Positions 8,106-17,197 of a stretch of 64,000 nucleotides of DNA are shown here, one piece after another (position 1 is the first letter of the stretch; each line of letters starts with the position of its first letter). The notes under the pieces are model-generated. The model was not told where the DNA came from, did no database searches, and saw only the letters and a list, made by a program, of their open reading frames with translations. Source of the stretch: Bradyrhizobium forestalis (lineage in GTDB: Bacteria; Pseudomonadota; Alphaproteobacteria; Rhizobiales; Xanthobacteraceae); NCBI RefSeq assembly GCF_002795245.1, contig NZ_PGVG01000018.1, positions 1 through 64,000 on the forward strand, written 5' to 3'. The translations under genes were made by a program, and so were the position numbers.

Positions 8106-9322
8106 CGCTGCTCCGAAAGGTCCGGGTTGCGCAACAATTCGTCGATCAGCGCGGCATAGGCGTTCATCGCGGTCGTCCTGTCGAACCGCGACGCCGCCTT
8201 CACCGCACGCGCCGCGATGGTGTCGTCGTCGGAACGGAACGCGGCGCGGATCGCTTCGGCGAGCCGGTCGGCACGGCCCGGTGGCACGACCCAGCCGAGC
8301 CTGCTTTCCACGACCGTCAACGCGGCCTCGGCCTCCGGCTCGGACACCAGCACCACGGGACGGCCGACCGCCAGCAGATTATAGAACCGGCTCGGCACCG
8401 ACACTCCCGCAACGTTCTTCCGGTACGGAATGATCCAGAGATCGGCGGAAGCCAGAAACGCTTCAAGCTCGGAATCCGCGACGCGGCCGACAAAGGAGAC
8501 ATTGGACAGGTTCGCCGCCGCCTGCAACTGCTTCAGCCGCTCGAAGCCGATGCCCCAGCCGGACAGCAGGAAGTGAATGTCCGCCTCGTCCTTCAGAAGC
8601 CGCGCCGCTTCGAACACGATCTCGGGATCATGGGTGAAGCCGAGATTGCCCGACAGGCCGACGATGAAGCGCGCGGGAATAGCCTTTCGGAACGGATTGT
8701 CCGACGTGACCGGCCGCGGCGCGGGCACGAGCGTGGCCCAGTTCGGGATGAAGCGGATCTTGCTCCGCCTCATCCCGGAATAGCTGAGCAGCGGCCGCTC
8801 CGCGTCTCGGCCGATGGTGATGACGGCATTGAGCGCGCGGAACATCAGGCTGTTGGCGGCGCGCATCATCAGCGTCACGAACGAGCCGGGCTTCAAGAGG
8901 CCCGCCATCACCAGCACGTCGGGAAAGAGGTCGTGCATGATCAGCGCCGAGCGCGCGCCCTTGACCCTGGCTGCCGCCGCCACCGCGTAGGGCAGCATGA
9001 ACGGCGCGGTGACCGTGAGCACGACGTCCCCTCGCCTCAGCTCCCGCACCAATGCGAAGAACGTGCGCGCCGCGAACAGGAGCTCTGACGCGCCGCGCCG
9101 CACCAGCGCCGCCTTGCCCGCCATGCGGTTCCTGATCGCAACGACGCGCGGCTTGCCCGGACCGGTCTGCGCGGCCGGCAACGCGCCCGGCGAGCCCGAG
9201 AGCACGACGACCTCGTGCTCGGTGGCAAGACGGCAGGCGATCTCGGCCATGATCGCCGCCGTCGTGCTCGGGTCAGGCGGGTAATGCTGGCTCGCGACGA
9301 CGATCTTGCCGGAAGGCTGCAT
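8102..9322 (-). CDS. Glycosyltransferase family 4 (WbuB-like)
   Basis: A 406-residue GT-B glycosyltransferase. The N-terminus VVASQHYPPDPSTTAA is typical of WbuB/WcaI-type GT4 enzymes, the acceptor side holds a hydrophobic patch (ALIMHDLFPDVLVMAGLL), and the donor side shows FIVGLSGNLGFTHDPE and the family region IIPYRKNVAGVSVPSRFYNLLAVGRPVV in parts. It probably adds the second sugar to the lipid-linked primer made by the neighbouring WbpL-type transferase. The ATG at 9322 lies 2 bp after the dehydratase stop, so it was chosen over an upstream in-frame codon inside that gene. Sugar specificity is unknown. Confidence 0.88.
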   Translation of the reverse strand: MQPSGKIVVASQHYPPDPSTTAAIMAEIACRLATEHEVVVLSGSPGALPAAQTGPGKPRVVAIRNRMAGKAALVRRGASELLFAARTFFALVRELRRGDVVLTVTAPFMLPYAVAAAARVKGARSALIMHDLFPDVLVMAGLLKPGSFVTLMMRAANSLMFRALNAVITIGRDAERPLLSYSGMRRSKIRFIPNWATLVPAPRPVTSDNPFRKAIPARFIVGLSGNLGFTHDPEIVFEAARLLKDEADIHFLLSGWGIGFERLKQLQAAANLSNVSFVGRVADSELEAFLASADLWIIPYRKNVAGVSVPSRFYNLLAVGRPVVLVSEPEAEAALTVVESRLGWVVPPGRADRLAEAIRAAFRSDDDTIAARAVKAASRFDRTTAMNAYAALIDELLRNPDLSEQR

Positions 9323-9324
9323 GA

Positions 9325-11292
9325 TCAGGCCGCGGTCGACCCGAATTCGGGCACCGCGTCTTTCAGGATGGTCCTGATGGTGGCGCGATCGTCGCGCGCG
9401 ATCGCCTGCTCCAGCGCCGCGATCCATTTGCGCAGCGTCTGCATCGGCGGTTCGTTCGGCTGCGCGGCCATGATCCCGGCGACACCGATCTCGCGAGTCG
9501 GCTCCTCCGAGGCGAACAGGATCTCGTGCAGGCGTTCGCCCGGCCGCATGCCGGTGAACACGATCTCGATGTCGTAGCCGGGTTGCAGTCCGGACAAGCG
9601 GATCATGCGCTCGGCGAGATCGACGATCTTCACCGGCTGGCCCATGTTGAGCACGTAGACCGAGACGTCGGGACGCTGCGTTCCGAGCGCGTGCGTGGCC
9701 GCGGTGATGACGAGATCGCAGGCCTCGCGGATAGTCATGAAGTAGCGGACCATGTCGGGATGCGTCACGGTCACCGGGCCGCCGGCCTCGATCTGGGCCT
9801 TGAACTTCGGCACCACCGAGCCGTTCGAGGCCAGCACGTTGCCGAACCGGACCGAGATCAGCCGCATCGGCGGCTTGGCCCCGCGCGCCCCGGCGGCGAG
9901 GTCGTGATCCAGCGCCTGGCAGTACATCTCGGCGAAGCGCTTGGTCAGGCCGAGCATCGACACCGGCTCGATCGCCTTGTCGGTCGAGATCATCACCATC
10001 GCCTCGGCGCCGGCCGCCACGGCAGCATCCGCAACGTTGATCGAGCCGAAGATGTTGGTCTTGACGCCTTCGCTCCAGTCGCGCTCGAGGATCGGGACGT
10101 GCTTGAGCGCCGCGGCGTGGAACACGATGTCCGGCTTGAACTCCGCCATCAGGCGCGTGATGCGCTCGCGATCGCGAATGTCGGCGATCCGCCCTGCGAT
10201 CTCGGCTGCCGCGCCCTGCGCGGCCAGCGCCTCCGTGACCGCGTAGAGCGCCGGCTCCGAGTTTTCCACGATCAGGAGCCGCGCGGCGCCGAAGGCGACG
10301 ACGCGCTCGCAGATCTCCGAGCCGATCGAGCCGCCGCCACCGGTGACGATCACCGCCTTGCCGTTGATCAGCGCTTCCAGGCGCGCATAGTCGATCCTCT
10401 CGCTCGGCCGCAGCAGGAGGTCCTCGACCGCGACGGCCGTGAGCCGCGGCGTGTCGCCGCTCTCCAGCGAGGGCATCCGGTTGACGATCACGCCCAGCTT
10501 GCGCGCCCGCATCAGGATCGATTCCGGATGGGCTTCCGGCTCGAATGCCGACGGCGTCATGACGAGGCGCGCGATCGGCTTGTTGCGCTTGGCAAAGTCC
10601 GCGACGACGTCCTCGACGTCGTCGATGCCGCCCAGCACCGGCACGTTGCGGATGAACTGGCCGCGGTCGGAGCTCGACGGCGACAGCACGCCGACCGGCC
10701 AGATGCGCTTGATCGCCCCGCTCTCGATCCCGCGCAGCAGCACCTCGGCATCCGCGGCGCGGCCGATCAGCAGCGTCGGCGCGGCATGATCGGTCCTCGC
10801 ATGACGGCGCACCCGCGTATAGCGGAAGTAGCGGTAGGCCATGCGCAGCGCGCTGAGGAAGGAGATCTCGAGGAACCAGTAGAGGACGATCGTCACCTTG
10901 CCGAGGAAAAAGGCGCCGCGGACGTTGGGGGCAACAAAGATGTAGTCGAGCACGAGCAGGGCGACCGTCAGCACGGTCGCGACGCGGATGATGTTCAGCG
11001 CGTCAGGCAGCGAGATGAAGCGCCATTTCGTCGTGGTCAGGTTAAAGACGAAGAACACCACCACGCTGAAGGCGAGGAAGTAGGGCAGGATCTGGAACAG
11101 CAGCGGCAGGCGGTCGTAGAAGTAGTCGCCACCCTCGAAGCGCAGATAGAAGGCGGCAAAAAGCGCTGCCGTGGTCGCCAGCAGGTCGTGGAGCGCGATC
11201 ATCAAATTGCGCAAGGTGAGATGCGAAAGACGCGTCATCCGCCGACCGATGAAAACCCAGTTAGATGCAACCTGACCGCGCTGATAGCCCAT
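9325..11292 (-). CDS. Membrane-bound UDP-GlcNAc 4,6-dehydratase (WbpM/CapD/FlaA1-like)
   Basis: A 655-residue protein of the large dehydratase class: four membrane helices in the first 160 residues, a CoA-binding-like domain (about 170-290) with LLIGRAADAEVLLR, and the SDR domain with VIVTGGGGSIGSE at about 314-326. The catalytic motif reads SMLGLTKRFAE, with Met replacing Tyr in Tyr-x3-Lys, which is normal for WbpM-type enzymes. It should convert UDP-GlcNAc to UDP-4-keto-6-deoxy-GlcNAc, the substrate of the reductase in the same operon. The first ATG (11292) was used; an ATG at 11238 is a good alternative and the domains are unaffected. Confidence 0.93.
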   Translation of the reverse strand: MGYQRGQVASNWVFIGRRMTRLSHLTLRNLMIALHDLLATTAALFAAFYLRFEGGDYFYDRLPLLFQILPYFLAFSVVVFFVFNLTTTKWRFISLPDALNIIRVATVLTVALLVLDYIFVAPNVRGAFFLGKVTIVLYWFLEISFLSALRMAYRYFRYTRVRRHARTDHAAPTLLIGRAADAEVLLRGIESGAIKRIWPVGVLSPSSSDRGQFIRNVPVLGGIDDVEDVVADFAKRNKPIARLVMTPSAFEPEAHPESILMRARKLGVIVNRMPSLESGDTPRLTAVAVEDLLLRPSERIDYARLEALINGKAVIVTGGGGSIGSEICERVVAFGAARLLIVENSEPALYAVTEALAAQGAAAEIAGRIADIRDRERITRLMAEFKPDIVFHAAALKHVPILERDWSEGVKTNIFGSINVADAAVAAGAEAMVMISTDKAIEPVSMLGLTKRFAEMYCQALDHDLAAGARGAKPPMRLISVRFGNVLASNGSVVPKFKAQIEAGGPVTVTHPDMVRYFMTIREACDLVITAATHALGTQRPDVSVYVLNMGQPVKIVDLAERMIRLSGLQPGYDIEIVFTGMRPGERLHEILFASEEPTREIGVAGIMAAQPNEPPMQTLRKWIAALEQAIARDDRATIRTILKDAVPEFGSTAA

Positions 11293-11322
11293 CTGGACCA
11301 GACTTGCCAGCCGCGCGACCGC

Positions 11323-12609
11323 TCAGGAACCGGCTTCCCCCATCTTCGCCTCGACCTGTTGTGCCCGGATCACCATGCCGCCGGCGACGCCGACGCCGAT
11401 GACGTACATCCAGCCCTCGTGGAAGTCGAACAGATGCGAGTTGAACAGCGAGGTGAAGACGTTCTGCACCACGACCAGGAGCCCGATCCAGTTGGCAAGC
11501 CCGTCGCCGCGAAACAACCGGAGATGCAATATCCAGATCGCGTAGAGAATGGCGATGCCGATCACGCCCCATTGCACGGCAACGTTCAGCGTCTGATTAT
11601 GCGGATTGCCGATCACCTCGGCCGACGCCTGATACTGGCCGGCGGGCGTCGCGGCGCGTTCGAACAATCCGCGCGTCGAGCCGGTGCCGTGCCCCACGAT
11701 CGGCGCCTCCGCGAAGAAGCCGAGCGACTTCCGCCAGAATTCGAGCCGCAGGCCCGCCGAGGTCGGCTCGCCCTTTTCCATGTAACGCGTGTAGTCGTCG
11801 GAGAACCTCTCGGCGGTATGGCGCAATTGCGGCGAGGCCTGCCAGGCGAGAACGGCGCCGACGAGCAAAGCAGCGGAGATGAGTGCGATACTGCGCCATT
11901 TGAGGTGAAGCAGCGCGAACACGCCGAACATGATCGGAACGGTGACGAGCGCGGTGCGTGACACCACCACGAACGCCATATTGATGAAGAAGCTCAGCGC
12001 CAGCGCCGCAAGCAGCCCGGCGAACCAGTAGCGCTTCTCGCGCACCAGCATCACGATCGGATAGGCAAGCGCGACCGCGCAAAGCGTGAATTCCTGGCTC
12101 TGGTCGATGTAGTTCTTGACGAAGATGCCGCGTTCGGCCGGATCGGTCTTGAGCGCGAGGTTCGGGTAGAAGGCGACCAGCCAGGACATCACCGACAACA
12201 GGGCGCAGGACACCAGGAAGGCGATGAATATCCAGTGGCCGCGCGGCGAGCGCTCGAAATGATAGAGCAGGACCGGCAGCACCAGCAGCTTGACGGTCGG
12301 ATTGACCGCATAGAAGCGCGCGCCCCAGGCCGCATCCGACCAGAGTGTCCCCACCAGCGCGAGCAGGACCAGCGCGATGGGGGCCACACAGATCGGACGC
12401 TTCAATGATTGCAGGAACGCGCGGACGTCGAGGAACGGCACCATGCAGAGCAGCATCAGCGCGTTGAAGATCCCGGCAAGCGAGGTCGACCAGGGCAGCG
12501 AGGCCGCGGTCAGGACCGCGAATATATCGACGGTCTCGCGCCAGGCAGCGGGGCTGCGCAGACGGCGAAGCAACATTTCGCTGGCCGTTTCGCGTGCGAG
12601 CGCCGTCAC
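11323..12609 (-). CDS. O-antigen ligase / polymerase family membrane protein
   Basis: A 428-residue protein with about eleven hydrophobic helices and a large periplasmic loop carrying GHGTGSTRGLFERA and NPHNQTLNVAVQWGVIGIA, the signature of the Wzy_C / O-antigen ligase (WaaL) family. The GHGxGS and PHNxxL motifs contain the residues implicated in catalysis in WaaL. It may ligate O-antigen to the lipid A core or polymerise repeat units; sequence alone cannot decide. The GTG start overlaps the hldE stop (GTGA), so both are expressed from one transcript with hldD upstream, which favours a core-linked ligase role. Confidence 0.87.
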   Translation of the reverse strand: MTALARETASEMLLRRLRSPAAWRETVDIFAVLTAASLPWSTSLAGIFNALMLLCMVPFLDVRAFLQSLKRPICVAPIALVLLALVGTLWSDAAWGARFYAVNPTVKLLVLPVLLYHFERSPRGHWIFIAFLVSCALLSVMSWLVAFYPNLALKTDPAERGIFVKNYIDQSQEFTLCAVALAYPIVMLVREKRYWFAGLLAALALSFFINMAFVVVSRTALVTVPIMFGVFALLHLKWRSIALISAALLVGAVLAWQASPQLRHTAERFSDDYTRYMEKGEPTSAGLRLEFWRKSLGFFAEAPIVGHGTGSTRGLFERAATPAGQYQASAEVIGNPHNQTLNVAVQWGVIGIAILYAIWILHLRLFRGDGLANWIGLLVVVQNVFTSLFNSHLFDFHEGWMYVIGVGVAGGMVIRAQQVEAKMGEAGS

Positions 12610-14090
12610 TTGCTCCCTCCCCGCGCGCGATGCACCAGGGCCGTCGTGCTGAAGCCCTGCAGGATGTCGACCAGCACGACCACCCCGCCCGCGGCCTCGA
12701 CCACCTCGTGGCCGACGACCTGTTCGCGGGTGTAGTCACCGCCCTTCACCAGCACGCCGGGCTTGATCCTGGTGATCAGGTCGATCGGCGTGTCTTCCGC
12801 GAAAATGACGACGAGATCGACGGCTTCCAGCGCGGCGAGCACCTCGGCACGCGCGCGCTCGTCCTGCACCGGACGATCGGCGCCCTTGAGGCGCCGCACC
12901 GAGGCGTCGCTGTTGAGCCCCACGATCAGGCGGTCGCAGGCGGCGCGCGCCGCGGTCAGCACCTTGACGTGGCCGGGATGGAGGATGTCGAAACAGCCAT
13001 TGGTGAAGCCGACGCGGTGGCCCTGCCTCTTCCATTCGGCGAGCTGCGCATCGAGCGTATCAGGATCGAGCACGATCTTCTCCTCGGCCGCGAGAGTGGC
13101 ATGCGGCAGGATCTTTCGTCGCAGCTCGGCCGCGCTGACGCTGGCGGTGCCCTGCTTGCCGACGGCGACGGCGGCGGCGGCATTGGCCACGCGCAGCGCC
13201 GTATCCCAGTCCGCGCCGGCCGCAAGCGATACCGCGAGGGCGGCGGCGACGGTGTCACCGGCGCCGGAGACGTCGCGCACCTTCACCGGGAAAGCCGGAA
13301 CGTGAACGGCCCCGCCATTGCGCGGCACCAGCGTCATGCCGTGCTCGCCCTGCGTGACCAGGATCGCCTCGCAATCGGCGAGCCGCATCACGTCCTCGCT
13401 GGCCTCGACGATGCTCTGCACCGTCTCGGCGCGGCTGCGGGTCGATTCCGAAAATTCCTTGCGGTTGGGCGTGAGCAGCGTGGCGCCGCGATAGATCGCC
13501 CAGTTCAGGCTCTTGGGATCGACGATCACGGGCTTGCCGAGCTTTCGCGCGGCGTCGATGGTGTGGCGGATGACGCGCGCCGTCAGCACGCCCTTGGCGT
13601 AGTCGGACAGCAGCACGATGTCGGCGCGCGCGATCTGCGGCAGGATCGCGTCGATCAATTTCGTTTCGATGTCATCGGAAGCCTGCGCCGCCTGCTCCCA
13701 ATCCGCGCGCAGCATGTGCGTGGAAAAATGCTCGGAGACGAAACGGACTTTTCGCGTGGTCGGCCGCGAGGGGTCGCACACCAGCACGCTTTCGACGCCG
13801 GCTTGCTCATCGAGCGCCGCCTTGAGCCGTGCACCGGCTTCGTCCTCGCCCACGAGGCCGACGAAGATGCAGCGTGCGCCGAGCGAAGCGACATTGCGCG
13901 CGACGTTGCCGGCGCCACCGATGTGTATCTCGCTGCGCTGGGCGGCGATAACAGGCGCCGGCGCTTCCGGCGAGATCCGCGACACCTCGCCATAGACGAA
14001 CTCGTCCAACATGATGTCGCCGATGCAGAGTACCGTGCGGCCTGCGATCGTTTGCGCGAGGGCGTCGAAATCGAGAATGGGCGTCGGCAT
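12606..14090 (-). CDS. hldE: Bifunctional D-beta-D-heptose 7-phosphate kinase / heptose 1-phosphate adenylyltransferase
   Basis: A 494-residue fusion of two enzymes for ADP-heptose. The PfkB-type kinase fills about 1-330, with GGAGNVARNVASLG near 58 and the anion-hole motif DVSGAGDTVAA at about 273-283. The nucleotidyltransferase fills about 355-490, with FTNGCFDILHPGHVKVL at 362-378. The length agrees with full HldE/RfaE proteins. The ATG at 14090 gives a 13-bp gap to hldD; the longer frame from 14144 would overlap it by 41 bp. Product feeds HldD and then WaaF, both encoded alongside. Confidence 0.96.
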   Translation of the reverse strand: MPTPILDFDALAQTIAGRTVLCIGDIMLDEFVYGEVSRISPEAPAPVIAAQRSEIHIGGAGNVARNVASLGARCIFVGLVGEDEAGARLKAALDEQAGVESVLVCDPSRPTTRKVRFVSEHFSTHMLRADWEQAAQASDDIETKLIDAILPQIARADIVLLSDYAKGVLTARVIRHTIDAARKLGKPVIVDPKSLNWAIYRGATLLTPNRKEFSESTRSRAETVQSIVEASEDVMRLADCEAILVTQGEHGMTLVPRNGGAVHVPAFPVKVRDVSGAGDTVAAALAVSLAAGADWDTALRVANAAAAVAVGKQGTASVSAAELRRKILPHATLAAEEKIVLDPDTLDAQLAEWKRQGHRVGFTNGCFDILHPGHVKVLTAARAACDRLIVGLNSDASVRRLKGADRPVQDERARAEVLAALEAVDLVVIFAEDTPIDLITRIKPGVLVKGGDYTREQVVGHEVVEAAGGVVVLVDILQGFSTTALVHRARGGSK

Positions 14091-14103
14091 GGTCTGAAGG
14101 GCC

Positions 14104-15084
14104 TCAGCGAAAGCGATCGGGCCGGTCGAGATAATCCCCGACATAGGCCTTCACCGCGTCCTCGAGCGTCGTGAAGCCGCCGTTATAGCCGGCGCGGAGC
14201 GGACGATCGACCTCGCTCTGGGTGAAGTACTGGTAAGCGCCGCGAATGCTCTCGGGCATGTCGATGTATTCGATGTTGGGCCTGGTGCCGAGCGCGGCAT
14301 AGGCGGCCAGCATGAGGTCCTTGAAGCTGCGCGCCTTGCCGGTGCCGACATTGAACAGGCCGGACACCGACGGCGTCGTCAAGAGCCACATGATGACGCG
14401 CACGACGTCGTCGACATAGATGAAATCGCGGCGCTGGTCGCCGTGGGCGATACCCTCGCGGTGCGACTTGAACAGCTGCACGACGCGGCCCGCTTTGACG
14501 TCGTCGAAGCGGCGCGCCAGCACGCTCATCATCGATCCCTTGTGGTATTCGTTCGGGCCGAACACGTTGAAGAATTTCAGGCCGACGCATTGCGGCGGGA
14601 GCGGATCGCCGTTCGCGACGCGCCCGGCGACCGCGAGATCGAACATGTGCTTGCTCCAGCCGTAGAGATTCATCGGCCGAAGTTTCTTCAATGCCGGCAG
14701 CGAACCGTCGTCGTCAAAGCCGGCCTCGCCGCCGCCATAGGTCGCCGCCGAGGAGGCGTAGATGAACGGCACGGCGCCCGCCGTGCACCAGTCCAGCAGG
14801 CGCGTCGACATGCGGAAGTTCGTCTCGAACACGAGGTCGCCGTCGGTCGCGGTGGTCGCGGAGATCGCCCCGAGATGGATCACCGCGTCGAGCTTGCGGC
14901 CCTTCAGCCAGTCGAGCAGCTCGGCCGGCGGGACGATATCCACAAGCTGACGCTTGGCCAGATTCCGCCACTTGCCGTCGTTGCCGAGCAGGTCGCAGAC
15001 CACGACGTCGCTGCGGCCGGCCTCGTTCAGCGCGGCCACGACATTCGATCCGATAAAACCGGCCCCGCCGGTCACCAGCAACAT
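14104..15084 (-). CDS. hldD: ADP-L-glycero-D-manno-heptose 6-epimerase
   Basis: A 326-residue SDR enzyme that converts ADP-D,D-heptose to ADP-L,D-heptose for the inner LPS core. MLLVTGGAGFIGSNVVAALN opens the protein, ASSAATYGGGEAGFDDD and LYGWSKHMFD (Tyr-x3-Lys) follow, and the FFNVFGPNEYHKGSMMSVL stretch is characteristic of HldD/RfaD. It heads the minus-strand operon hldD-hldE-ligase and is divergent from waaF across 171 bp, so that gap must hold promoters for both sides of heptose metabolism. Confidence 0.96.
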   Translation of the reverse strand: MLLVTGGAGFIGSNVVAALNEAGRSDVVVCDLLGNDGKWRNLAKRQLVDIVPPAELLDWLKGRKLDAVIHLGAISATTATDGDLVFETNFRMSTRLLDWCTAGAVPFIYASSAATYGGGEAGFDDDGSLPALKKLRPMNLYGWSKHMFDLAVAGRVANGDPLPPQCVGLKFFNVFGPNEYHKGSMMSVLARRFDDVKAGRVVQLFKSHREGIAHGDQRRDFIYVDDVVRVIMWLLTTPSVSGLFNVGTGKARSFKDLMLAAYAALGTRPNIEYIDMPESIRGAYQYFTQSEVDRPLRAGYNGGFTTLEDAVKAYVGDYLDRPDRFR

Positions 15085-15255
15085 TCCACCTACCTGCCCA
15101 ATTTTCTTAAGGTCCGACCCTGCCGTAGCGCATCATCCGCGAAAGTGTAAGCATTTTGGCCAGGCGCTTTGGACTCGCGCACTGTCTGCTTTACGTCCCG
15201 GCCGGGAGCGGCTAACCGAACCGCCACATCAGCTCGCCTTCGGCCCTATTAACGA

Positions 15256-16326
15256 ATGAACCAAGATTCGCAATTTAGTGGAGATGCAGATCGGGACGAT
15301 ACACGCCCGATTCTGATCATTCCCTACATGTGGATCGGCGATTTCGTCCGGAATCACACCGTGGTGCGGGTCCTGAAGGAGCGCTGGCCGAACCGGCCGG
15401 TCGATCTGCTGACCACGTCCTTGTGCGCCCCGCTGGTCGACTACATGCCCGGCGTGCGCGAGGGAATCATCTGGGACCTGCCGCGCGGCCGGCTGGCCGT
15501 GGGCCGGCAGCTCGGCCTGGCAAAGCTCCTTCGGGAACGGAACTACGGCACCGCCCTGGTGCTGCCCCGGACCTGGAAGGCGGCTATCGCGCCTGCGCTC
15601 GCCGGTATCCCCGAACGGGTCGGCTTCGTCGGCGAGTTCCGGTTCGGCCTGCTCAACCGCTGGCGCTGGGGCGAGAAGAAGCTGCCGCGCTTCATCGACA
15701 AGAATGCCGCCCTGGCCCAGCCCGACGGCGCGCCCCTGCCTCCGGAATGGCCGGTGCCGCAGCTGCGCGTCCCGGCCGAGGAGATCGCCGGCTGGCGCGA
15801 GGCCATTGGCCTCAGCGCCGGCGCCGCCGTGGCGCTCGCCCCCGGCTCGGTCGGCGTCTCCAAGCGCTGGACCTATTATCCCGAAGCCGCCCGCCTGCTG
15901 GTCGAGCGCGGGCTCGAGGTCTGGGTGGTCGGCGGCCCCGCCGAAAAGGGCCTTGCCCAGGAGATCGTCGCCGCCGGCGGCCCGGGGGTGCGCGATCTCA
16001 CCGGCACCGATCTGCGCAACGGCGTGCTGGCCATGGCCGCGGCCGGCGTCGCGATCTCCAACGATTCCGGCCTGATGCACATCGCGGCCGCGCTCGGCAC
16101 CCCCACCATGGGCATCTTCGGCCCGACCAGCCCGTACCTCTGGGCCCCCCTCAACGGCCTCGCTGCGACCGTGGTGCAGGACAAGAGCGTGCTCTCGTGC
16201 CAGCCCTGCCAGAGCACGATCTGCAAGATGAACGACCACCGCTGCATGCGGGATATTGCGGCGGCGGACGTGGTGGAGATTGCGCAGCGGGTGCTGAGGG
16301 AGGCGGAGGCAAGGGCGATGACGTGA
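15256..16326 (+). CDS. waaF: ADP-heptose:LPS heptosyltransferase II
   Basis: A family 9 glycosyltransferase of 356 residues acting on the cytoplasmic face of the inner membrane. IIPYMWIGDFVRNHTVVRVL near the N-terminus corresponds to the WaaF acceptor region; GSVGVSKRWTYYPEAARLL and SNDSGLMHIAAALGTPTMGIF form the nucleotide-sugar site with the conserved Asp and His. It uses ADP-L,D-heptose from HldE/HldD encoded divergently. No clear terminator follows. Cys-rich ending (LSCQPCQSTICKMNDHRCMRD) resembles the cysteine cluster found near the C-terminus of many WaaF proteins. Confidence 0.94.
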   Translation: MNQDSQFSGDADRDDTRPILIIPYMWIGDFVRNHTVVRVLKERWPNRPVDLLTTSLCAPLVDYMPGVREGIIWDLPRGRLAVGRQLGLAKLLRERNYGTALVLPRTWKAAIAPALAGIPERVGFVGEFRFGLLNRWRWGEKKLPRFIDKNAALAQPDGAPLPPEWPVPQLRVPAEEIAGWREAIGLSAGAAVALAPGSVGVSKRWTYYPEAARLLVERGLEVWVVGGPAEKGLAQEIVAAGGPGVRDLTGTDLRNGVLAMAAAGVAISNDSGLMHIAAALGTPTMGIFGPTSPYLWAPLNGLAATVVQDKSVLSCQPCQSTICKMNDHRCMRDIAAADVVEIAQRVLREAEARAMT

Positions 16327-16334
16327 ACGGACGC

Positions 16335-16525
16335 TCAAAAATGCTTAGGCAGCCCAGCCTGTTTCAGGACTGCATTCGCTGTGTGCCGAGATTTGATGTT
16401 GTTATCGACCGTAAAGCGGATACCTGAAACGGGGCTTTCCTGAATCTCGTGATCGCCACGCCCATGTCGAACAAGGAAGCATCCTTCTCCAGAATTCGTT
16501 TCAATTCCGGAGTGAAGCTTTTCAT
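16335..16525 (-). pseudogene. HicA-like mRNA interferase toxin, broken by a frameshift
   Basis: The ATG at 16525 overlaps the antitoxin stop (ATGA) and reads MKSFTPELKRILEK, a normal HicA start. About 42 nt later (near 16482-16490) the homology jumps to the next frame, which reads GCFLVRHGRGDHEIQESP, then RFTVDNNIKSRHTANAVLKQ and ends AGLPKHF at 16335. The invariant His of HicA is in the GDHE motif of the second frame. The span is 191 nt; restoring one base gives 192 nt, or 63 residues, the usual HicA size. A single-base deletion is the simplest reading; a sequencing error or true recoding cannot be excluded. Family call from memory of HicA sequences. Confidence 0.7.
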
Positions 16526-16770
16526 GCGGCTTCTTTTGCGGAACCAATCTTGATCCGTTTGGAGAAGCTGGCAATCACTTCGACGGGGATTTCATATCCC
16601 TCGGCAGCAGCGTCATCTTCCAAGAGGTCGCGAATGAGGCCGGGCAGCTTGGCATCGAGCTCATCGAGGCTCGCGGCTTCTGTGACGAGCCCCGGAAGGT
16701 CCGAGCTCTCGGCAGTCCACACAGATGCTTCGCTATCCCAAGTCGCTCGAACGACGACGAGATGGCCCAT
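16522..16770 (-). CDS. HicB-like antitoxin (DUF1902-type)
   Basis: An 82-residue protein with the partial RNase H-like HicB fold: VVVRATWDSEASVWTAES followed by DLPGLVTEAASLDELDAKL, then a short basic end (SKRIKIGSAKEAA). It should bind and neutralise the HicA-like toxin encoded immediately after, with a 4-bp ATGA overlap. The ATG at 16770 starts right at the domain and has GGGA ten bases upstream; ATGs at 16803 and 16818 are in frame and possible. Because the toxin is frameshifted, this may now be an orphan antitoxin. Base composition is less GC-rich than the flanking LPS genes, fitting acquired DNA. Confidence 0.75.
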   Translation of the reverse strand: MGHLVVVRATWDSEASVWTAESSDLPGLVTEAASLDELDAKLPGLIRDLLEDDAAAEGYEIPVEVIASFSKRIKIGSAKEAA

Positions 16771-17197
16771 TTTCGGCGTTCCCTTTGCGGCGATTTCCTT
16801 CATCAAACCAGTCCTCATCGGTCATAGCAACCGCATAGCAAACAGAGTGCCAGACAACGCATTAATCTCCAGTTAGTCTCGCCAGTGCTGGGAAAATCCG
16901 CTTTCATGACTTAATCAACTGATTGATATGCATTTTTTGCCGCACCCCAGTTGTGGAATTATGCCAAGGGTGACGGCTTCTCCCGCCCTGATGAGTTCTC
17001 TGAAGGTGGGGGCCGGCACAAACCTGGAGGACTTGCGACGGTGGATATCTAGACCTGTTTTGCCCGACGAGTCAAATTGATTTCGTAAAATCCGCAATGG
17101 ATGAAGCTCTCCGCCAAGCCATTGATTTTTCTGTCCCCGTCTACTGTGCATGGGGTTGTTTTCGCACTTTTTGCTTGGCGGTCGCGAAAAGACCGCT
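16771..17197. other. Gene-poor, lower-GC gap beside the HicAB-like pair
   Basis: About 430 bases between the antitoxin start and the glycosyltransferase end. The composition is visibly lower in GC than the LPS genes on both sides. A 131-codon minus-strand frame (16915-17310) crosses it but runs through the 3' end of the glycosyltransferase gene out of frame and matches no family I know, so I do not call it. It may be remnant DNA brought in with the toxin-antitoxin pair. Confidence 0.5.
17178..17196. terminator. Short hairpin just after the glycosyltransferase stop
   Basis: GCGGTC-GCGAAAA-GACCGC forms a 6-bp stem with a 7-base loop, 1 bp beyond the stop codon of the minus-strand glycosyltransferase gene. 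No clear T-run follows on the minus strand, so factor-independent termination would be weak. Confidence 0.3.

Noticed and set aside
9526..11961. An 811-codon open frame on the plus strand
   Set aside because: It runs antisense through the WbpM-type dehydratase and ligase genes. Its protein is rich in Arg, Asp, His and Gly as expected from the complement of a GC-rich gene and matches no family.
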